Origin: Clostridium sp. N3C | GTDB taxonomy: Bacteria > Bacillota > Clostridia > Clostridiales > Clostridiaceae | Assembly (NCBI RefSeq): GCF_900095445.1 | Contig: NZ_FMJL01000011.1 | Span: 1 to 57,400 of the forward strand | Reading direction: 5' to 3' | Length of the DNA stretch: 57,400 bases | Part shown: positions 54,186 to 57,400 of the stretch, piece by piece | Layout of the letters: each line of letters opens with the position of its first letter | How positions within the stretch are numbered: the stretch's first letter is position 1 | Position numbers and translations under genes: made by a program | Notes under the pieces: model-generated | What the model was told of the DNA's origin: nothing | Seen by the model: only the letters and a program-made list of their open reading frames with translations | Databases searched by the model: none

Positions 54186-54572
54186 ATGGTTTTAGACATG
54201 CTTAAATCAAAAATTCACAGAGCTACAGTGACTCAAGCAGATCTTAATTATGTAGGTAGTATTACTATAGATGGCCTTTTACTTAAAGCTTCAGGAATTT
54301 TAGAATATGAAAAGGTTGCTATTGTTAATATTAATAACGGTGAAAGATTTGAAACCTATGCCCTAGAAGGAGAAGCCGGTAGCGGTATAATATGCCTCAA
54401 CGGTGCAGCAGCTAGATGTGCTCAAAAAGGAGACAAGATTATAATCATGGCTTACTGCCAAATGGAACCGATGGAAGCAAAAGAACACAAGCCTACAGTG
54501 GTCTTTGTAAATGAAGATAACTCTATAAAACAGGTAGCCCACTACGAAAAACACGGTGAACTAAGTGTATAA
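54186..54572 (+). CDS. panD: Aspartate 1-decarboxylase
   Basis: PanD makes beta-alanine. The 128-residue proenzyme has the self-cleavage site Gly24-Ser25 (YVGSITID), which yields the pyruvoyl group, and [20 protein letters not shown] precedes the ATG, 14 nt after panC. All three genes for pantothenate from ketoisovalerate and aspartate are therefore together. Confidence 0.97.
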   Translation: MVLDMLKSKIHRATVTQADLNYVGSITIDGLLLKASGILEYEKVAIVNINNGERFETYALEGEAGSGIICLNGAAARCAQKGDKIIIMAYCQMEPMEAKEHKPTVVFVNEDNSIKQVAHYEKHGELSV

Positions 54573-54583
54573 TTAAGAAATAT

Positions 54584-54613
54584 AAATCCCTCACTTTTAC
54601 AAGTGAGGGATTT
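54584..54613. terminator. Bidirectional terminator
   Basis: AAATCCCTCACTT (54584-54596) pairs with AAGTGAGGGATTT (54601-54613), loop of four. It lies between convergent panD and the DUF445 gene. T tract is short. Confidence 0.75.
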
Positions 54614-54614
54614 A

Positions 54615-56135
54615 CTAATAAAGATTAGATAGCAAAGGTGATAAAATTCCCATTATTGCTCCTAGTAAAGCTCCTAACCAAGTAATAGCACTTAGCTCTT
54701 TTTTAGCTAAAGATAGTATTATTTCTTCCGTATATACAACGTCAAAGCTATTAATTCTTTCTTCTACTACATTTGATATATCCATAGCTGCAATGATTTT
54801 CTGTGCATCATTATTAAGAAATCTCTGGAATAAAGCTTCCCAAGCTTCTGTTATTGCATCAGTTATTTTATCCAGATCCTCTCCCATAATTGCTGCTGGT
54901 ATAGTTTTCCCAACTTCATCTAAAGCCCAACCTGTTAATTTATCTACAAATAATAAAAAATTTTCTCCTGAAACATATTCCAAAAATCTATCTATAATAA
55001 ACTCCGCAACCTTGCCGTCATATTCCTCATTAATATTAGTAAGCATTTGATCCAAGGAAGCATATTTTAAAAAGCCCTTTTCCAATTCCTCAAAAACATT
55101 ATCTATTACAGTATCTGTAAGAACATTTTCTGCTAACATATCAACTAATGCTTTGGTTAAGGTAGCCCTATCTTCTTCAGATATCTTCTTTAACAGATCT
55201 CCTATCCTATCTTCTAAAAGCCTTTGTATACTATCATTTAATATCATAGCAACATTTTTTTGATTTTCATCTTCCTTAAAATAATCATCCATAGCAACGG
55301 TAAGTTTATTATAAACTGTATCTGTTTTTATAAAGGCCGCCACTAAAGGATTAAGGTTATTGCTTATCATAGATCCTATTGCAACTTTTAGCCTATTACT
55401 TACATTGGGTTCTTTTAAAATCTTGCTTATTCCCTGGCAAATTTCTTCTCTAGAGTTATATATGTAGGACTTAACTGAAGCTATAATTCCATTAGGCAAT
55501 ATATCCTGCAAAGATTTTTCCGACTGCTCTAATAATCCGATGTTCTTTTCAATATAAATGTGTAACTTAGCCTTAAAACCTTTAGAACATTTAAGCTCCT
55601 TTAACTTACTTATAGTAAATTCTTTCGTCTTTATTAAGTATTCACTACTAACTAAACTTTCTGGCGCTGCCATTAAGGACTTCTTAATAAATCTCCTAGT
55701 AATTTCTGTGAACTTATCTTTATTTTCCTCAGCCTTAATGAACTGTACTATGTTAGTTACTAATATACTTCTTACCTTTTCCTTAACTCTAGTATATCTT
55801 TGAGCTAAAAGTTTTTTTAATAATTCTTCTAAAGAATTAGCCTTACTTTGAAACTCCTTAACCTTTTCCCCAATCCAATCATTTATATGTTTTTTTACTC
55901 TATCATTATCTAGTGCTTCTATTAAGGTTTCCTTGGTCAATATATGTTCACCAATAGCCTTTCCCACACTGGCAGAAATTCGTGTCCTTTCTTTAGGTAT
56001 AAGTCCAGGCGTAAAGGGCACTCTTTTTCCTGCAATCCTTATTTCCTTTCGTGGCCTAAATAACATCTTTATTGCTAGCCAATTTGTTACATAACCTATA
56101 ATAGCTCCAACGGTAATCGATATGATATATTCCAT
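54615..56135 (-). CDS. DUF445 membrane protein (YheB-like)
   Basis: The 506-residue protein has one N-terminal helix (IISITVGAIIGYVTNWLAIK) with the family signature GYVTNWLAIKMLFRP, then RVPFTPGLIPKERTRIS. A long helical, charged middle follows, and a C-terminal helix (ITWLGALLGAIMGILSPLL). The family is widespread and uncharacterised. Confidence 0.9.
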   Translation of the reverse strand: MEYIISITVGAIIGYVTNWLAIKMLFRPRKEIRIAGKRVPFTPGLIPKERTRISASVGKAIGEHILTKETLIEALDNDRVKKHINDWIGEKVKEFQSKANSLEELLKKLLAQRYTRVKEKVRSILVTNIVQFIKAEENKDKFTEITRRFIKKSLMAAPESLVSSEYLIKTKEFTISKLKELKCSKGFKAKLHIYIEKNIGLLEQSEKSLQDILPNGIIASVKSYIYNSREEICQGISKILKEPNVSNRLKVAIGSMISNNLNPLVAAFIKTDTVYNKLTVAMDDYFKEDENQKNVAMILNDSIQRLLEDRIGDLLKKISEEDRATLTKALVDMLAENVLTDTVIDNVFEELEKGFLKYASLDQMLTNINEEYDGKVAEFIIDRFLEYVSGENFLLFVDKLTGWALDEVGKTIPAAIMGEDLDKITDAITEAWEALFQRFLNNDAQKIIAAMDISNVVEERINSFDVVYTEEIILSLAKKELSAITWLGALLGAIMGILSPLLSNLY

Positions 56136-56245
56136 CTTTCTTTCCCTTCACTTTCCCTAATTAATTTTATTATATTTTTACACATATACATTATCAATAT
56201 TAAATCAAATTTACAATGGTGAATATTAGATTTATAGCACTTCTA

Positions 56246-56274
56246 TTGTAATATATTAAAAAATACTGTATTAT
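56246..56274 (+). promoter_or_regulatory. Promoter of the Crp/Fnr gene
   Basis: TTGTAA (56246-56251), 17-bp spacer, TATTAT (56269-56274). Confidence 0.55.
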
Positions 56275-56348
56275 AAATAATAATTATTTTCAATTAGTTT
56301 AATAGATAGGAGTGGATTAATATAAGTATTCAAATATATATTAATTAC

Positions 56349-56999
56349 TTGGTAGAACATCATTTATTTAGAGACTTTAATAGAGATGAATTAGTAGACT
56401 TTTTTTCCTCCACCGACTATTCTATAAAGCCTTACGGAAAAGAAGATATTATATTTGTAGAAGATGAAACTTGCACTAATCTAAGCATTGTATTAGAAGG
56501 TGAAGTAGAAATTCAAAAAATAGATTCCAATGGAAAGGTTCTTACAGTGGCTCATTTTAAAAAAGGTGATACCTTTGGCGAAAATCTGATCTTTGGTGAT
56601 AAAAATACCTACCCTATGACAGTGATATCAAAAACCAAATCTACTGTATTGCATATTCCTAAAGATTCTGTAGCCTTATTATGTCAAAAAAGTTCTTCCT
56701 TTTTATATCAATATTTGAGAACTCTTTCTAATAGAGCAGTTAATTTAAGCTCAAAACTAAAGCAAGTAACTTTAAAAACTATTAGACAGCAAATTTGTGA
56801 ATTTTTACACAATAAATATATAAGCAGTGGTGAAAGCACCATAAAATTGGGTATGTCAAAAAAAGAATGGGCTGATAAGCTAGGTGTACAAAGGCCTTCA
56901 TTATCTAGGGAATTAATAAAAATGAAAGAAGAAGGAATTATAGATTATGATAAAGATACCATATCCATTTTAGATTTTTCCGCCTTAAAAAAGATGTGA
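56349..56999 (+). CDS. Crp/Fnr-family transcription regulator
   Basis: The protein has an N-terminal cyclic-nucleotide-binding-like beta roll (VLEGEVEIQKIDSNGKVLTV, FKKGDTFGENLIFGD), a dimer helix and a C-terminal winged helix (MSKKEWADKLGVQRPSLSRE). No Fe-S cysteine cluster is seen, unlike Fnr; HcpR-type or other heme or ligand sensors are possible. Start: TTG at 56349 is the first standard start codon but has no ribosome site. TAGGAGTGG at 56307-56315 lies correctly for an ATA codon at 56322, in the same frame, which would add nine residues. So the true start is uncertain. It could act on the palindrome before hcp; that is inference. Confidence 0.88.
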   Translation: MVEHHLFRDFNRDELVDFFSSTDYSIKPYGKEDIIFVEDETCTNLSIVLEGEVEIQKIDSNGKVLTVAHFKKGDTFGENLIFGDKNTYPMTVISKTKSTVLHIPKDSVALLCQKSSSFLYQYLRTLSNRAVNLSSKLKQVTLKTIRQQICEFLHNKYISSGESTIKLGMSKKEWADKLGVQRPSLSRELIKMKEEGIIDYDKDTISILDFSALKKM

Positions 57000-57050
57000 T
57001 TTTTCAAAAAATTTAGCAATCTTCCTTTTAATTTTCATTAAATTATGCTA

Positions 57051-57078
57051 AACTATCTGTAAGGATAGTTTTTTTTTT
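57051..57078 (+). terminator. Terminator of the Crp/Fnr gene
   Basis: AACTATC (57051-57057) pairs with GATAGTT (57064-57070), then a run of T. Confidence 0.9.
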
Positions 57079-57197
57079 AACAATCTCACATTTTTTTAAA
57101 CCATTATTAGTTATAAGGTCATGCAGTTAAGCATTTCATTGTTTCACCCCATTCCTAATGAAATAAGTGTAAACTTTTCTGCATGCTTTATCAAAAA

Positions 57198-57234
57198 AAG
57201 GATGTTCATTCGCATACTTCACCAGAACATCCTT
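57198..57234 (-). terminator. Terminator of the DUF438 gene
   Basis: AAGGATGTTC (57198-57207) pairs with GAACATCCTT (57225-57234); T run on the minus strand. Between 57080 and 57197 I see nothing recognisable. Confidence 0.85.
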
Positions 57235-57240
57235 TTCCTT

Positions 57241-57400
57241 TTAATCAACTAAACGTTTTTCTCCGCTTATCTCTTGTATAGGCTGAATATTTTGAGTTAC
57301 CTCTAAACCCCCTAAAAATTCACCCTTTTCATCCCTTACTGCAAAGTATCTAATCAACACATACTTAGGCCCCATTTTAATCCAAAAATCCTCATGGTCC
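57241..57400 (-). CDS. DUF438/PAS-domain protein, 3' end only
   Basis: The window ends inside this gene; the last 52 codons are visible. The peptide has DHEDFWIKMGPKYVLIRYFA, VRDEKGEFLGGLEVTQNIQP and ends GEKRLVD. This matches the C-terminal PAS part of DUF438 proteins, which may sense redox or heme ligands. It is convergent with the Crp/Fnr gene. Confidence 0.8.
   Translation of the reverse strand, partial: DHEDFWIKMGPKYVLIRYFAVRDEKGEFLGGLEVTQNIQPIQEISGEKRLVD

Noticed and set aside
1..57400. tRNA or rRNA genes, CRISPR arrays, insertion sequences, prophage
   Set aside because: I looked for these on both strands and saw no tRNA-like cloverleaf sequence, direct-repeat array, transposase or phage gene.

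Overview
The window is chromosomal DNA from a low-GC, endospore-forming anaerobic Firmicute, most likely Clostridium sensu stricto. The evidence is the roughly 30% GC base use, strong AGGAGG-type ribosome sites, frequent TTG/GTG starts, the anaerobic ribonucleotide reductase, a hybrid-cluster protein, an AbrB regulator with Spo0A-type boxes, a thiamine ECF component and clostridial SAM, TPP and c-di-AMP riboswitches. Nothing looks like phage, plasmid, transposon or CRISPR, so this is core chromosome. I do not name a species.

Layout. 0-6 kb: hcp, citrate synthase, an acetyltransferase pair and an SOS-controlled Y-family polymerase. 6-7.6 kb: a c-di-AMP riboswitch controlling a secreted protein, then an unusual GC-rich, gene-free island. 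7.6-14 kb is a sulfur block: thiI with its cysteine desulfurase, cysK, a SAM riboswitch with metA, and a CymR-like repressor; cysK and cymR share a probable operator. 14-18.4 kb: a zinc-ribbon propeller protein, a SigI C-terminal domain fused to an RsgI-type anti-sigma factor, glutaredoxin, RluF-like pseudouridine synthase and small exported proteins. 18.4-18.8 kb is non-coding and carries a cluster of DnaA-box matches. 18.9-28 kb: sortase D, ispF, asnA, DNA repair (AAG glycosylase, a nuclease-helicase fusion), a polysaccharide deacetylase and small unknowns.

28-36 kb: abrB behind a long two-promoter leader, an NlpC/P60 hydrolase, rsmI and a tRNA methyltransferase, a PTS IIA protein, a His-rich permease pair and asnS. 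36-44 kb: a class B penicillin-binding protein, nrdDG behind a probable NrdR box, a DUF3048 protein, TPP riboswitch plus thiT, ferredoxin and an Mrp-type Fe-S carrier. 44-52 kb: lipoprotein and membrane-anchored unknowns, then ksgA, rnmV, a G5/3D cell-wall protein, tatD and a cold-shock protein. 52-57.4 kb: a membrane-anchored starch-binding-like protein, panBCD, a DUF445 membrane protein, a Crp/Fnr regulator and the 3' end of a DUF438/PAS protein.

The blocks trmN6-rsmI-abrB and tatD-yabE-rnmV-ksgA follow the order found near the replication origin of Bacillus subtilis, so this region may also be origin-proximal. The observations most worth a second look are the SigI-C/RsgI fusion, the DnaA-box cluster, the Crp/Fnr gene without a normal start codon at its ribosome site, the probable Crp/Fnr operator of hcp centred at -41.5, the shared cysK/cymR operator, and the GC-rich island at 7.16 kb.
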